A DNA stretch of 64,000 nt, taken from contig VNWV01000005.1 of the NCBI GenBank assembly GCA_009801085.1, forward strand, positions 2,728,001-2,792,000, written 5' to 3'. The DNA is from Lasiodiplodia sp. COLG20. Taxonomy: Eukaryota > Ascomycota > Dothideomycetes > Botryosphaeriales > Botryosphaeriaceae. The notes under the pieces were generated by a model, which was given only the letters and a program-made list of their open reading frames with translations, was not told where the DNA came from and did not search any database. How positions within the stretch are numbered: position 1 is the stretch's first letter; the number at the start of each line of letters is the position of its first letter. Position numbers and translations under genes: made by a program. This document shows, one piece after another, positions 10,950 to 21,979 of this stretch.

Positions 10950-12231
10950 GGCGTAGAGCGGGAGAGTGCGAGGTGGGCGCAGGAATGCAGGGGTTGAAGG
11001 TGGTTTGGTTGCTGGGAGCAGATGTGCGTCAGGACGAGGCTTTTGTATGCAGGCGAGTGCGGAGGAGTGGAGTACGTACCAGCAGGCGCAGAAGTGAGGA
11101 GAAGGCCGAGTGGAGTGGGCTGGGGGTGGGTGCAGCAGTGATGTGTTTATGTGGTGCTGAAGGCGGGCGGGCAGCGGGGTTATGAAGGCGGCGGGGCAGC
11201 GGCGGCGCACCAATGGGGGCCTGCAGGTTGTAGATGCTCAGCGGCAGGAGCGCACGGCGGTAGCACATTCCGCGGCGGCACACGAAGGTTCGTGGCACAA
11301 GCCAGCAAAGGAAGGGACTGGGCCGGCGGCCCGCCTCAACAGCATCATGCTCACGCTGTCACTCTGCGCTCACTTGTACGGCCCACGCGCGGCGCCGTTA
11401 ATACCGCAGGCGGCGCGCCGTGAGTGGCCACGGTCCGCAAACGTTCGGGCGATACAGGGCTGGACAAGGCTAACGCTGCTCGGGCACGGTGGAGGCTGCC
11501 CAAATTGCCAGGAAGAAGCGGCGGGCTGGGTGACGCTGGTGCTGCGAGAGGCTGTGCACTGACGCCCCCCTCGCCGCCCACTTCCCCGGCGCGACGTCAT
11601 CTTGGTTAGCTTCCGCCAAATATATGGGGCCCGTCCGGAACAGGCCGCACGGAGCCAGAGCGCTGCCAGTGCCTGCGGCGGCTGCAATGAAGCGCGCTGT
11701 TGGGCGCTGCGTCGCTTGTGTCACATGCGGGAGCAGCGAGCGCGCGTGTTGTTCTCAGAAGGCTCGCGGGGGCAGGCGCGACTTCGACGGCCAACGCGCG
11801 ACGCCATCACGGGGCGGCCGTGTTCGACCGGTGACGAAATCCGCTTGGGGGCCCACTCGCTGCGTCGGCGCCAGGTCTTGCCGCTTCACGATGTCACGAT
11901 AGTCCGAGATCTGGTCACCGCCTGCGCGATCGCAATCGAGCCTTTCCTCCCTGTTGCACAATGCCACCTTACGCGGACCACCTGCACGCGCCTTGCTTGA
12001 AACCTTCGCGGTGACACCACGCCGAGCCCAGCCTACTTTTTTTTTTTTAAATGAAGGAGCAATGTGTTATCTCATTTCCTAATCTGTCGCCCCATCTCTC
12101 TCTTGGGTGATTCGATCACCCGTTTGCTCCCAACAAACCCACAAACCAGCTGCCGGAATTCGGCAGCGACGATGACTCTTCATGGCAAACTGCGTCACTG
12201 CGATCCAATTCCAGCACCACCCGCCCCTTTA
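10950..12231. other. GC-rich promoter/spacer upstream of mannitol-1-P dehydrogenase
   Basis: About 1.3 kb without a recognisable gene. It is GC-rich to about 12.0 kb, so many random open frames appear on both strands. A T10 run lies near 12038. Contains the promoter of the gene ending at 9703 and the 3' flank of the SDR gene. Confidence 0.4.
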
Positions 12232-13127
12232 TTACGCCATGCCGCCGTTCGCCTTGAAAACCTGACCGTTGACCCATCTGGATCCTGAAACGAAAGCGAT
12301 GACCTCCGCTATTTCGTCGGGCTCGCCTATCCTGTTGAACGGGGTCCAGCCCCTAATGGTGTTGAGCAGCTGCTCGCTCTTTCCCTCAAAGAACAGCTCC
12401 GTGCCCGTCGGGCCCGGCGCTACAGCGTTCACGAAAATGCCCTTGCGACCCAGGTCCTTGGCCATCACCCGCGTCATCTGCTCGATGGCGCCCTTCGTTG
12501 TCGCGTACAGAAGGTAGTTCGGCATGATGCTCGAGAAATGGCAGACAGAGGTGCTGATGAGCACAACGTGCGAGCCCGCCGACATGTGTGGCGCCGCTTT
12601 CTGGATAAAAAGAAGTGGATTAGCCTAAGTTTGGTGCAGTCGGGCCCATAAGCGAAGGATGAGGGATTTAAAAAAAAAAAAAGATTGCGGCGCCGTACCT
12701 GGCAGAGGAAGTAGGGCCCCTTCACGTTGAGCTGCATGGCTTTATCGAATTGCTCCTCGGAGGTGCCAGCCAAATCGCACATTTGCAGCACGGCGGCGTT
12801 GGGGATGAGAATGTCGATTTTGCCGAACTTTTCGACCGTCTTGCTGACCAGCATCTCCAAGTCGGGGATGCTGCCCGCGTCGGCCCTGACGGCAAGAGCA
12901 CGGTCGCTACCAATCTGGCGCACCAGATCGTCGGCCTCTTTGGCGGATGAGGCGTAGTTGATCACGACGCTGGCGCCGAGTGAGGCGAGCCGCAGGGCTG
13001 TGGCGCGGCCGATGCCTGCCGAACACGTGAGAATGGTCCCTGAAATGGGGTGGGCAGATCAAATACCCTTGGACGCGCCTGTGATGACGGCGACCTTTCC
13101 TGCAAGGCTGTTGGCTGGGGCGGACAT
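12232..13127 (-). CDS. Short-chain dehydrogenase/reductase (classical SDR)
   Basis: Predicted 248-residue NAD(P)-dependent oxidoreductase. Exons: 13067-13127, 12699-13015 and 12232-12600; introns are 51 bp (GTATTT..CGGCAG) and 98 bp (GTACGG..ATCCAG). Motifs in order: cofactor-binding TGASKGIG (split by intron 1), NNAG-equivalent IPNAAVL, substrate/catalytic LISTSV, and the active-site YATTKGAIEQ (Tyr and Lys), then VNAVAPGPTGTE and the closing VNGQVFKANGGMA. This is the 3-oxoacyl-ACP-reductase / glucose-1-dehydrogenase-like class; substrate cannot be told from sequence. Intron 2 contains a poly-T run. A TATA-like box lies about 90 bp upstream. Confidence 0.9.
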
Positions 13128-13935
13128 ATTGCTGTGGTCTGTGTGGAAAGTAAGAGCTTTCGTCTGATGCTTGAATGCACGTTTTCTGTGAGCACCACGA
13201 AGCAAGGTGCTCCCAATTTATAGCTGCGACCCCGCCAGGCTACTGCAAGAAGAATGCTCTACCATAGCGACCATAGATGGTCGGGCGGAGTTTAGGAGAT
13301 AGCAACAGTAGTGCTGACACTATCCACTATCCAACGCGTCCTGCGCTGATCACCCGCAAGCGCCGGCTTCAGCCCGTACACAGAATCCCTGGTGTTTGCA
13401 GTAGACGAATGACTCAAACTGCCTCTTTCAGTTAACATGCTTCCCTGTGCGTCGCTTCGGCTAGCTGACGTAACGTCGCGTGAGGCCTGACGCCGAACGC
13501 CCGAATTTATTGTGGGCTTTGGTGACTCTTAACAATGATTTCGAGTGAGCTCATGAAATTGTCTCCATATTCACGCTCTGAAAAAAGAAAGGAGTGCGCT
13601 GCCAGCTATTGTGAGCCCCGCTTGTGTTGGTGGCGTTTCTGCGCCGCATTCTAAGAACCGATTCGCTTTTATGGTGTTAAACCCTCTTTAAGCCCGCAAA
13701 ATCCGCCCATGTCCAGAACAAAGGCCGCGAAACCTATCCTGCATGTATGAATAAGTTGGAATCTGTGTATAAGCTGCGGAACTGTTCCGCTTGTTCGACT
13801 TGTTCCTACTAACCGTGCGAGACGGGGGCCAATCCCATTCCATTCCAACGCTATGTTGAGCTAGACTAATTTCGCACTGAAACCTCACTCGTCTCCAGAT
13901 CCTTTCACAATCCATAACTCTTGATCTACCATCGA
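13128..13935. other. Intergenic, upstream of the SDR gene
   Basis: About 800 bp with the SDR promoter (TATA at 13216) and no recognisable gene. Confidence 0.4.
13216..13222 (-). promoter_or_regulatory. Putative TATA box of the SDR gene
   Basis: On the minus strand the sequence reads TATAAAT, about 90 bp upstream of the SDR ATG at 13127. Position and sequence fit a fungal TATA element; no experimental support. Confidence 0.4.
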
Positions 13936-14173
13936 TACAGTCCCCTCTCGCGGCCGATGGCTAGCGTGGATTTGTTTTTTTCTCATATCATGGGTAGGTG
14001 AAGCTATCATCCGGACGAGAATGTCGAATTAAAAATTTTACATACACGTCCGGACAATAGCTTTAACTACCCACATATGTCAACTTCTCTAAGGCAGAGC
14101 TGGGGCATAGTTACGTTATATTCTACACCCCTGCTATTCTTCGCGCTAGCCATCGGCTGCGAGAGGGGCTGTA
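13936..14173 (-). mobile_element. MITE copy B (234 bp), inverted relative to copy A
   Basis: TA-flanked 234-bp element (13938-14171), very similar to copy A but in the opposite orientation. Ends are CAGTCCCCTCTCGC on the left and the complement of CAGCCCCTCTCGC on the right. It has the same internal inverted repeat (arms GGGTAGGTGAAGCTATC) and the same approximately 65-bp spacer, here on the right. No coding capacity. High similarity to copy A suggests fairly recent spread. Confidence 0.9.
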
Positions 14174-14876
14174 CTGCTGCGTGTCATAATTATTAGTTCG
14201 ATATCTTTACGACGAAAGTGCGCATGGATCTAAAAACGCCTTATCATCCACAAAGGGATGATTGAAGCGTAGACAATATCAAAGGACGTGCATAGTCCAG
14301 GCTTGCATTCTGCCACAGAGTTTTGGCCAAGACCGAGTAAGTATACCGGTGGGAGCGCTCTGGATGTCTTGCCAAAGATATTCAAGCCTAAGTGTCTCAT
14401 CAACATGGAAAGAAACGAGGCAAAATGTTTCAATAAACGTGCATCTCGGCATGGAAAACTACATGACATCACATGAAAAAATGATGATAGGGAGAAGTAG
14501 GAGAGAGAGCGATTTGCCATGTACAGCCGTGAGAGAATTCGTTACATCTTGTCAATCCAAGTCAATCCAGCTCCCCTGTGCTTGCAATTTACTGTCGCCA
14601 CTACCCAAAATACTCCATATCGGCGTCTTACTCCTTAATTATTCCTACGACTACCAATGCCAAAGTCATGGAAGCAATCGAAATAATCAACGCGATACTC
14701 CTTCCACCCATCAAAACAACCCACCAACTTTACTAACTTTACGAAGACACCCACAAATCACATCCTCCGCCTCATTCCCCTAATCCAAAATCTTACCGTG
14801 TCCACCACCGAAACATATCCAGACCAAACTGCTTCTCCTTCCTAGCAAGATGGTCGGAGCCGCCTTTGCATTCGCA
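14174..14876. other. Intergenic, 3' of the acidic secreted protein gene
   Basis: No gene recognised. The open frame at 14262-14783 has no family features and is AT-rich at its end. Confidence 0.4.
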
Positions 14877-15704
14877 CTAACGGTCCTCCGCATCACGCAG
14901 GTCCTCGAGCCGATCTTCTTCGCGTTCGCGGGCTTTCTCCTCAGGAGTATCATCATCGTCGTCGTCGTCGTGCGGATGCCCCTTACCCTGCTGCTCGCGC
15001 TCGCGCTCGCGCTCCAAGCGGTCCTCCTCCGCATCCCGCAAATCTTCCTTCTTATCCTCCGCCTTCTCACGAGCCCGTTCCGCTGGGGAGTCGTCCTCAT
15101 CGCGGCGATGATTCGGGCCCTTCTTCAACTTCTCCAAAGCTTCTTTCTCGCGTTTGTCCTCCTCGGCGTCCCGCAGGTCTTCGAGGCGGTCTTCCTCCTT
15201 CTCGCGAGCTTTCTCCGCCGGCGTATCGTCATCATGGTCGTGGTCGTCTTTGTCATCGTGATCATGATCATCGTCATCCTTGACGGCATTGCGACGGCGA
15301 AGACGATGAAGCTTCAGGCTGCTGCGCACCTTGATGCGCTCCTTGCGCGGCGGGGCCCCCTTCTGCGCCACACCGCCGTCACCCTCCAGCACGGGACGGC
15401 CTTCGCCGTTGAGGAGATTGGCGCACTCTCCCTCCAACACATCGTCTGCATCGTCGCAGTCTGGGGCCTCGAACTGGTCGTCATCGTCATCGTCATCATC
15501 ATCGTCGTCGTCGTCATTGTCATCGTCGCCGCCCCCATTGTAATAAAATTTGCCATTGCCGTCGGTGTTAAAGTTGAATGGGGCGGCGTCCTTGGTGTCA
15601 GTGACAGGCTGAGGAAGTCGTTGGTCATCTGGTGGGAGAGCGGCGGCGTAGGCCAGGGAGAGGGTTGTGGCGACAAGGAGGAGAGGAGTCTTGGTGAAAC
15701 GCAT
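14877..15704 (-). CDS. Secreted, highly acidic repeat protein
   Basis: Predicted 275-residue protein of unknown function, single exon. Residues 1-21 form a clear signal peptide (MRFTKTPLLLVATTLSLAYA, cut near AALP), so it should enter the secretory pathway. Residues about 60-78 are an Asp tract coded by GAY repeats (plus strand 15480-15535). After a basic stretch with KVRSSLKLHRLRRRN, possibly a Kex2-type dibasic region, come three copies of an approximately 35-45-residue charged repeat: acidic run, P[AE]E[KR]ARE, then EDLRDAEED. These look like soluble, strongly charged helices. The ATG at 15704 is chosen because it opens the signal peptide; the frame extends further upstream without content. 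A 296-codon hydrophobic frame on the opposite strand is a by-product of the repeats. Confidence 0.72.
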   Translation of the reverse strand: MRFTKTPLLLVATTLSLAYAAALPPDDQRLPQPVTDTKDAAPFNFNTDGNGKFYYNGGGDDDNDDDDDDDDDDDDDQFEAPDCDDADDVLEGECANLLNGEGRPVLEGDGGVAQKGAPPRKERIKVRSSLKLHRLRRRNAVKDDDDHDHDDKDDHDHDDDTPAEKAREKEEDRLEDLRDAEEDKREKEALEKLKKGPNHRRDEDDSPAERAREKAEDKKEDLRDAEEDRLEREREREQQGKGHPHDDDDDDDTPEEKAREREEDRLEDLRDAEDR

Positions 15705-15836
15705 TGTAGGGGATGTAAACGAGAGCTTCTGATTGAATAGAACTTGTGATTTCTTTGTGTGTTTTGATGGTGTAGAAGAGAATATGGTTTGAGTGACTTG
15801 ATGTTTGGAATTCATTTGCACCCACGGGGTCAGCAG

Positions 15837-15844
15837 CTTTATAT
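15837..15844 (-). promoter_or_regulatory. Putative TATA box of the acidic secreted protein gene
   Basis: Minus-strand ATATAAAG about 135 bp upstream of the ATG at 15704. Confidence 0.4.
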
Positions 15845-16073
15845 GTTTGACCTCCGTCACTCTTAGTTTCTATTTCTGGTTGATTTTCCATCATTCTGAG
15901 GCCTTTCAGCGATTACCATGTTTAATTTGCCGTCCAAATCACGAGGCCGGGACGGAACTGAGGCTGTGAAGACGTGACGACGACGGCGGAAGTCAAAGGC
16001 GTCCAATGTGATTTTCACGATTCATGACTAAACACTGCGCCTCCATCACCTTGCAAGCTGGACTATAGGCCGA

Positions 16074-16120
16074 TGTTTAGACAACCCCTCTCGCTAGCAA
16101 GCTGAAGAGGTTGTTTAGCT
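16074..16120. repeat. Short imperfect inverted repeat
   Basis: TTTAGACAACCCCTCT and, 13 bp later, AGAGGTTGTTTAGCTA pair imperfectly as inverted arms. The left arm shares CCCCTCTCGC with the MITE terminus, but the rest differs. Origin unknown. Confidence 0.35.
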
Positions 16121-16804
16121 AAGGAAATGAAAAATCGTGAAAACAAGAAGACGATGACGATGCAATGTGGGGAAGTGAAGCAAGCCAAGCGTGGCGTGGC
16201 GGATGATCCGCGTAATGGGATATTCAACGTGCGTTCCTAGAAACCTTAATTTCCTGTACGCGTCCGCGCCGAGTAATAAAAAATCTTGGCTTGCCAGTCT
16301 GCAGTCTTACCTACCGCAAGCACAGGCTTGGTGGTTGACGTTGGCTGTGCTGGGCCGTGGCTGTGGAGGGGTGAACATCTTGGCACCTCACCCTCACCGA
16401 ATCAGACCCAGAATTGAAACTTTAATTTCAAAATCCTGGCTATGCTAGAAAGGATTAATACGATGGACATGAGACCTATCAAATTAGTACATGGTTGCGA
16501 CATTTCTCTTTCGGGTATCTCAGTGTCGCATTACCAGGCTCTGTTCTCGGGTTACGTTTGCTGCGCCATGAGTGTTTCCCGGAATTTATTGAACTATACT
16601 AAATGGAGAAGAAACGGTTTAAGTTGGTCCACTTGAGATGCCGGGCCCAGTGGCACTGCAGATAACCCCGGTACATCGCTGTTTCAGCAAAAGGCAAACG
16701 TGCTTGAATCACTCTGCCGCTCAACGTCACGCTTGAATGGTTGCTGACTGCTAGCTGCAGCATGAAAGCTGGTCTCGAATAATTGGTAGATGATTGAGTC
16801 AATT

Positions 16805-17488
16805 CTACATGATCATCCCAGATATTCTGAACAAGCCGAATCCGCAGTTATCCGGGGCCCACCGCCTCAGATCGATGTCAGCATGCTTGGTGTCTTTGAA
16901 CCCTTGCTTTAAGAAAAAGCCGTACGCCTGTGGCTCGGAGCCGACAGCTAGAGGTAAGCCGGCAGCGTTAGCTTGCTCGGAAGCCAGGCGCACCAGCTCC
17001 GAGCCGATCCCCCGCTTGCGATGCGCAGTACTGACGTAGATCCATGTCACTTCTGGATGGCTGTTAGTGCTTGGAGTATCGAGCAAGACGTTGTTCTCAC
17101 CAATGCGGTCAATAGTTGCAGTCTCCTCATTGATCTCTCGTATAGCCCTGGTCACCGTCCAAAAGACCTCAGGCTCCATGCCCGGTGGAACATCCCGATT
17201 GCTTTCTGCCTCGGGTTTTGCAAGGCTGGGTTTCCGATGCGTCACTCCAAGATGCGCAATAATTTCTTGAGTCGTGTCATCAACAACCTTCAAAGAGGTG
17301 ACATCGGGGTTTTTGAGTGAAGACTCAATAGCACTTGTATACTGTGCTGTTTGAGCAGACTTGTTCGGCCAGTCCTTGAACAGAAAGCGGTTGATCGCTA
17401 GCTTCAACTTTGAAGCGGCAAGAAAACGAGAAATTGTAGGAATGTCGGCTTCTGTGACCGGAAGAATAGAATGACCGGGGATGGACAT
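16805..17488 (-). CDS. GNAT-family N-acetyltransferase
   Basis: Predicted 227-residue single-exon acetyltransferase. The GNAT fold is indicated by ITEAD-like beta1 (LPVTEADIPTISRFL), the beta4/alpha3 acetyl-CoA motif A HRKRGIGSELVRLASEQA and the C-terminal beta5-alpha4 region LPLAVGSEPQAYGFFLKQGF. The ATG at 17488 is the first true ATG; the open frame runs further upstream only from non-ATG codons. Substrate unknown; many fungal GNATs of this size act on small molecules such as amines or antibiotics. Confidence 0.85.
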   Translation of the reverse strand: MSIPGHSILPVTEADIPTISRFLAASKLKLAINRFLFKDWPNKSAQTAQYTSAIESSLKNPDVTSLKVVDDTTQEIIAHLGVTHRKPSLAKPEAESNRDVPPGMEPEVFWTVTRAIREINEETATIDRIGENNVLLDTPSTNSHPEVTWIYVSTAHRKRGIGSELVRLASEQANAAGLPLAVGSEPQAYGFFLKQGFKDTKHADIDLRRWAPDNCGFGLFRISGMIM

Positions 17489-18181
17489 GTTTCTCTCCAC
17501 TTGGTTGCTTTGGATGTAATTGAACAAGATTTTGGAGTTTAATTGCGTCGTTTAGCGGATTATTCAGGGCGATTAAATACTATGGTCTAACTAGGCATCA
17601 GTATTAAAGCATCGCGTACTATAGAGGGAAAATGAGGTGATTTGTTGGAGTAAGTAGGAGACTTGACGCGTCGACCGTCAATGAATGCCACGTCCAGCAA
17701 ACAACACCCCATCAACTGACCTTGGAGCGTACATCCTTTTATCCAGTATTACAAGACATATCTCAATCAGCCTCTCCCATCCATCACATTGAATTCGTAC
17801 ATGGCATGCGTTTCAGCTGCTGGAGCGAGCCCGTAATGCTGCTACCTTAGCAAATTCGTCAGCCTCTACGTTTCCTGCCATTTCTAACGTGAGCCAACAT
17901 GATAGAACCCTGGTATCACGGGTGCTTCCAAGAGCTCAGTCAACTGATCTCAATTTATTGTCTAGACTTCTCGCCAAAGTATAGTCAGAGCGGCACACTA
18001 CGGCGATCGAGTGCATACCTGTCTACTAGGCAACCATTACGTTTTACTCCCATCATCATTCTCGTAAGAGATCTCTTCTATACTCGCTCGTTATTGAGAA
18101 AAGCCTCTCGGTATCTTTGAACAATCAAATGAAAGATGAAAAAGAAAAAGTAAAAAGAATAAAAGGAGGAAGACGTGACAA
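17489..18181. other. Intergenic region
   Basis: Promoter side of the GNAT gene and 3' side of the FMN dehydrogenase. No gene recognised. Confidence 0.45.
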
Positions 18182-19695
18182 CTACAACCGCGCCTTAGGG
18201 AATGCGCGAGGCTTCGGCGACCACTTGGCATAAGGATGGTCGGTAGTCGAGGGCACCAGATGGTCTACTTCCAGCGTGTTGACCAAGCCCGGATGCACCT
18301 GGCTCAGATCGGTGATGCCGACCAGCCTCATCGATGTCTCCAGCTCATCCTTCATCACTATTGAACTTCAATCAGCAGCCGTCCACAACATTTGCAAGGG
18401 GGAATACTCACCATCAATAAAATGCTCGACGCCCTCACGCCCGTAGTTCAGCGCGTACAAAAAGTGCCTGCCCATGCCGACAGCCGTGGCGCCCAAGCAC
18501 AAGCACTTGAGAATATCCGTGCCGCGCCTGATGCCGCCATCGACGTACACCTCCAGCTTGTCAAACACCTCAGGCGTGCACTTCTGCAGCTCGAGCAAGA
18601 TCAAGACGGATGGGGGTGCCGTATCGAGGCTCCTGCCGCCGTGGTTGCTCAGCACGATGCCCTGCACGCCGGCCTGTGCAGCGAGGCGCGCATCGGCCGC
18701 GCTCTGGACGCCCTTGAGTATGATGGGCAGGTTGGTGACGCTGCGCAGCCAGCGCAGGTCGTCCCACGTGAGGCTGGCGTCGATGTACGAGCCCATGATG
18801 CGGCCGAGGCCACCGCCCTTCTTGTCATTGATCGCTTTGGCTCCTGTCATGGGGGCCGACAGCCCCTCGTCTGCGCGCACCCGCTCATCGGCCTCACGCT
18901 TGCCCGGTACCGGCGCATCCACCGTCACGAAGATGGCCTTGATGCCCTTCGGCAGCGACGCCAGCAGCCGCTCCGACGCCTTCCGGTCCCTGTTGACGTA
19001 AAGCTGGAAGAAGAACGGGTGGTCTGCCGGCGCGTGCGGCAAGATCTGGTCGACCGGGTACGAGGCATTGGTTGAGATCTGTGGTCCTCGTCAGCCTTCA
19101 GGGATTGCCACCACTTTTTCGCCGAGATGCTGTCCCGAAGACGCTTCACCCCCTCAATTGCGGGTGGAAAGACTTCGTGAGCAATTGCACCGAACATGGA
19201 TCCTACTTTTCCCCGCATATCAGGACTTACCGTCTGTGCAACACCCTTGTTCCCGCACGCCGCGGCTATCGCCTTCTCGCCCTCGGGATGCACCAAGCGG
19301 GCCATGGCCGCCGGGCTCACGAACAACGGCACCTGCACCTCTGAGCCGAGGATGCGCGTGCGCGTGTCGACGCTCGCAACGTCCCGCAGCACGCGCGGCC
19401 GCCACCATATCCGGTCGAAGCTACTCTTGTTCGCGTCGCGCGTGATCTCGTCCGTCGCCGCCGACGAGTAGAAGGCCCACGTCTTCTGCGCCAGCGTCCG
19501 CGACGCCACCGATTCGAAGTCGTAGGAGTTCAGCAGCGTCTCCAGCGGCGGCTTCTCGTGTGCCTCCAGCTCCGTCGTCGCCGTCGGCGGCGGCTTCACG
19601 AACCCTTGGCGCGCGCCTGGCGGATGTGAGGGCTTGGTGTTGAGCTGCGCCTCCAGGTCCTCGATGCGGTATGGCAGTTGCTTGGGGTCGGCCAT
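18182..19695 (-). CDS. FMN-dependent 2-hydroxyacid (L-lactate-type) dehydrogenase without cytochrome b5 domain
   Basis: Predicted 435-residue flavoprotein oxidising L-2-hydroxy acids such as L-lactate. Exons: 19231-19695, 18412-19078 and 18182-18357; introns 152 bp (GTAAGT..CCACAG) and 54 bp (GTGAGT..CAATAG). Family blocks: YYSSAATDEIT, FDRIWWRPRVLRDV, VPLFVSPAAMARL, FFQLYVNRDR, TVDAPVPGKRE, then LKGVQSAADA (Lys), LSNHGGRSLDTAPPS (catalytic His and binding Arg) and VDGGIRRGTDILKCL for the FMN phosphate. The third exon supplies LETSMRLVGITDLSQVHP, typical of flavocytochrome b2 C-termini. The cytochrome b5 domain of yeast CYB2 is absent and no clear mitochondrial presequence is seen, so electron acceptor and location are uncertain. 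Confidence 0.9.
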
Positions 19696-20374
19696 TGTGA
19701 GAGTATGGTACGGAAGGTCAGAGAAAAGATGGGAAGGAAGGATGGAGAAGCGTTATCACAGCTCAATTGAGAGTTCCCTCAAACGTCTCCGGGGACCGGA
19801 TGGTTAAGAAGCAGCTTGCCATAGCTCCCTCGAGCTCTAATTGCCGGAAAATTAATTCCGTGATGACAGAAACACCACGAGCCTCGAGCCTGGCGCATCG
19901 TCAGGACGGCTGGGGAAAGGTGGATCGCGGGGCGGCGGAGGCGGGTGACGTCGGCGACCGGCATCTGGTCCCTCGAATTGCGGGGAGACGTTCGGCTTCA
20001 TCGGCGAGATGACTGGCCGATGGACCCGATGTCGGGATCGGGATTATATTCCCCTTGTGGACCTGAACGCTCGGACTGACTTGCCTTGCCTCATAAGCCC
20101 TCAACATCGATTCATAGACGTCGGGATTCCTAAGTTTCTCTGTAATAAGATTGGGCCTGGACCGTAATGGCTTGCCTGGAATTCTTCCACAAAACAGATG
20201 CGTGCGTTGTGTTGTCAATGCGTTGGTATTTATATCCAATCAATTCGTGATATGCACAAGCAACGGCTTGCTATTATGTTGAACTTTTTGCCTTCTTTCC
20301 AGCCAACATCTGCATGCAAATCATGGGCATGTTGAAGCCTTTTTCCTTTTTTTCAAATACACTCACTGTAGGTC
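19696..20374. other. Intergenic region
   Basis: Promoter of the FMN dehydrogenase and 3' flank of the cytidylyltransferase gene. The open frames here show no family features. Confidence 0.45.
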
Positions 20375-21979
20375 CTACGACCGTTTTTCTCGCTCAGCTT
20401 CGCGTTCAGCTTCCTTCGCCTTCGCCTCCTTCTCCAATTCTTCTCTGCGCCTGATTGCATCCTCACCAGCTCCTTTAATGCCCTTCTTCCGTTGACGCTC
20501 TTCGTACATGGCTCTGCTGGCCATGATGCGTTCAACAATCTCACCGGCGTTGACGTGCTGGAAGTCATGCGCAGGGACTTCTTGGAAGATGCCGAGCTGC
20601 TTGGCGTCCTTATAGGGGTCTTCGACAGACGGCATGAATGAGGTAGGGCCATGGTAAACAACATCGGGCGTTCCGTACGGGAGCGAGTTGAGGAAGGCCG
20701 GAGTGGGCGTAAATGGAGCAGAAAAGACCACGGCGTTGATATACTGGTACGCAGGTTTATGAGCAAATTGCGAGACAAGGGATACTGTCAATGGACCTAC
20801 CTTGCATTGCAGGACGCACAAGCCACGCTCGAATATGTTCATGATCGGGTAATTGATTCCCTTCCAGTGGTTGATGACCTCATCATCGTGGACACCAGCA
20901 ACCACATAATAAGGGCTGTAGTCTGACCCGGTTTCGGCAATGCGCTGCTGGACGGCCTCAGGGGAGTACCAATCGCGCTTCTTGCCTTCTTCTTCTTCGA
21001 GACCGGCCACCTGCCGCAAAAACTCGATATGGCCGGAAGAGAACAGGTCGAACCCGCCGTCGACATACACCACACGCTGGCCCTTGCGAGGTGCAGTTCC
21101 AGGAACCATCTTGGTGCACTTCCCAGTTCCGCTCGCTGCGCTTGGTTCTGCAGCCTTGTCCTGCTCGCCATGCCACACCCAAACGTCACTTCCCGGCGCC
21201 AAACCGGTCTCGTCCGACGCGTAAACCTTAATTCTTTCCTTCATCTCCTCACCGGTCCTCTTCCTCTCCTCTTCACTCCCGCTACCTTCTTCACCCGCCA
21301 GGACCTTTTCCAGGCTCTTGATGAAATGCCCCTTAGTGCACAGAAGCATGCGGCCAACCAGATCAGTCGTTGAAATACCTGGGGTGCGCTTCACGATCTT
21401 GAAGCGACCAGCAGCCTTCACGAAACGGTAGCAATCCTCACCCGAGGCGTCTGACGTGATGTCGTCGCCGTGCACGACATACTTGCAGCCGTAGTGGGAG
21501 ATCCAGGGCAGCGAAGTCACATACGGGGCGTGGGGAATTGACTTGGTAGCCCAGCGGCAGGCATCTACGGCAGCAACGCTGGTGCCGGTGTCAGCAGGCG
21601 CAATCCGAGGAGGAGAGCGTGGACTGACCGTTCCTTGAGAGTCATGACCGTGGGCCCCTTGTTCTCGAGGATCGCTTCGTCCGAGTGGACGCCGACGAGC
21701 AGCTCGGAGCCCAGCTGGCGGGCCTGCAAGATGGCGCCAGCATGGCCTGGCGGGAATTGGCGATTACTGGGTGGGCGCTGCAGCAAAAGGGGCGGGAAGG
21801 CGCACCGTGGTGGGCAAAGTCGAAGCAGCCATCTATCCAAATGCGGTCCTCCGCAATGGGCACGTCATCCTGCGGGTCGACAGGCCATTGGCCGGGCTGC
21901 GGCACGTATTCGGTGGTGTCAGTCTGAGGAGAGGTCAGCGCGGGGCGGCATAGACAACAACATCATGGCGCACACTCAT
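20375..21979 (-). CDS. ECT1: Ethanolamine-phosphate cytidylyltransferase
   Basis: Predicted 462-residue enzyme making CDP-ethanolamine from CTP and phosphoethanolamine, the rate-limiting step of the Kennedy pathway to phosphatidylethanolamine. Exons: 21974-21979, 21806-21923, 21629-21746, 20801-21578 and 20375-20743; introns 50, 59, 50 and 57 bp, all GT..AG. The first coding exon is only ATGAGT. The N-terminal cytidylyltransferase domain has WIDGCFDFAHHGHAG (HxGH, split by an intron), GVHSDEAILENKGP and HGDDIT. A linker leads to a second domain, VYVDGGFDLFSSGHIEFL, where the first His of HxGH is Ser. A charged Glu/Lys/Arg-rich tail follows. Intron 4 is a multiple of three, so the frame reads through it. 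Duplicated-domain architecture and length match the family. Confidence 0.93.

Larger units (their letters stand above)
15705..16804. other. Intergenic region
   Basis: Holds the promoter of the 15704 gene (TATA at 15837) and a short imperfect hairpin at about 16074-16120. No gene recognised. Confidence 0.4.

Noticed and set aside
10081..10956. 291-codon plus-strand frame
   Set aside because: Antisense to mannitol-1-phosphate dehydrogenase.
14850..15740. 296-codon plus-strand frame with many hydrophobic segments, looking like a membrane protein
   Set aside because: It is the exact complement of the acidic repeat gene; GAY/GAR-rich repeats read as Val/Ile/Leu on the other strand. The minus-strand frame has a signal peptide and ordered repeats.
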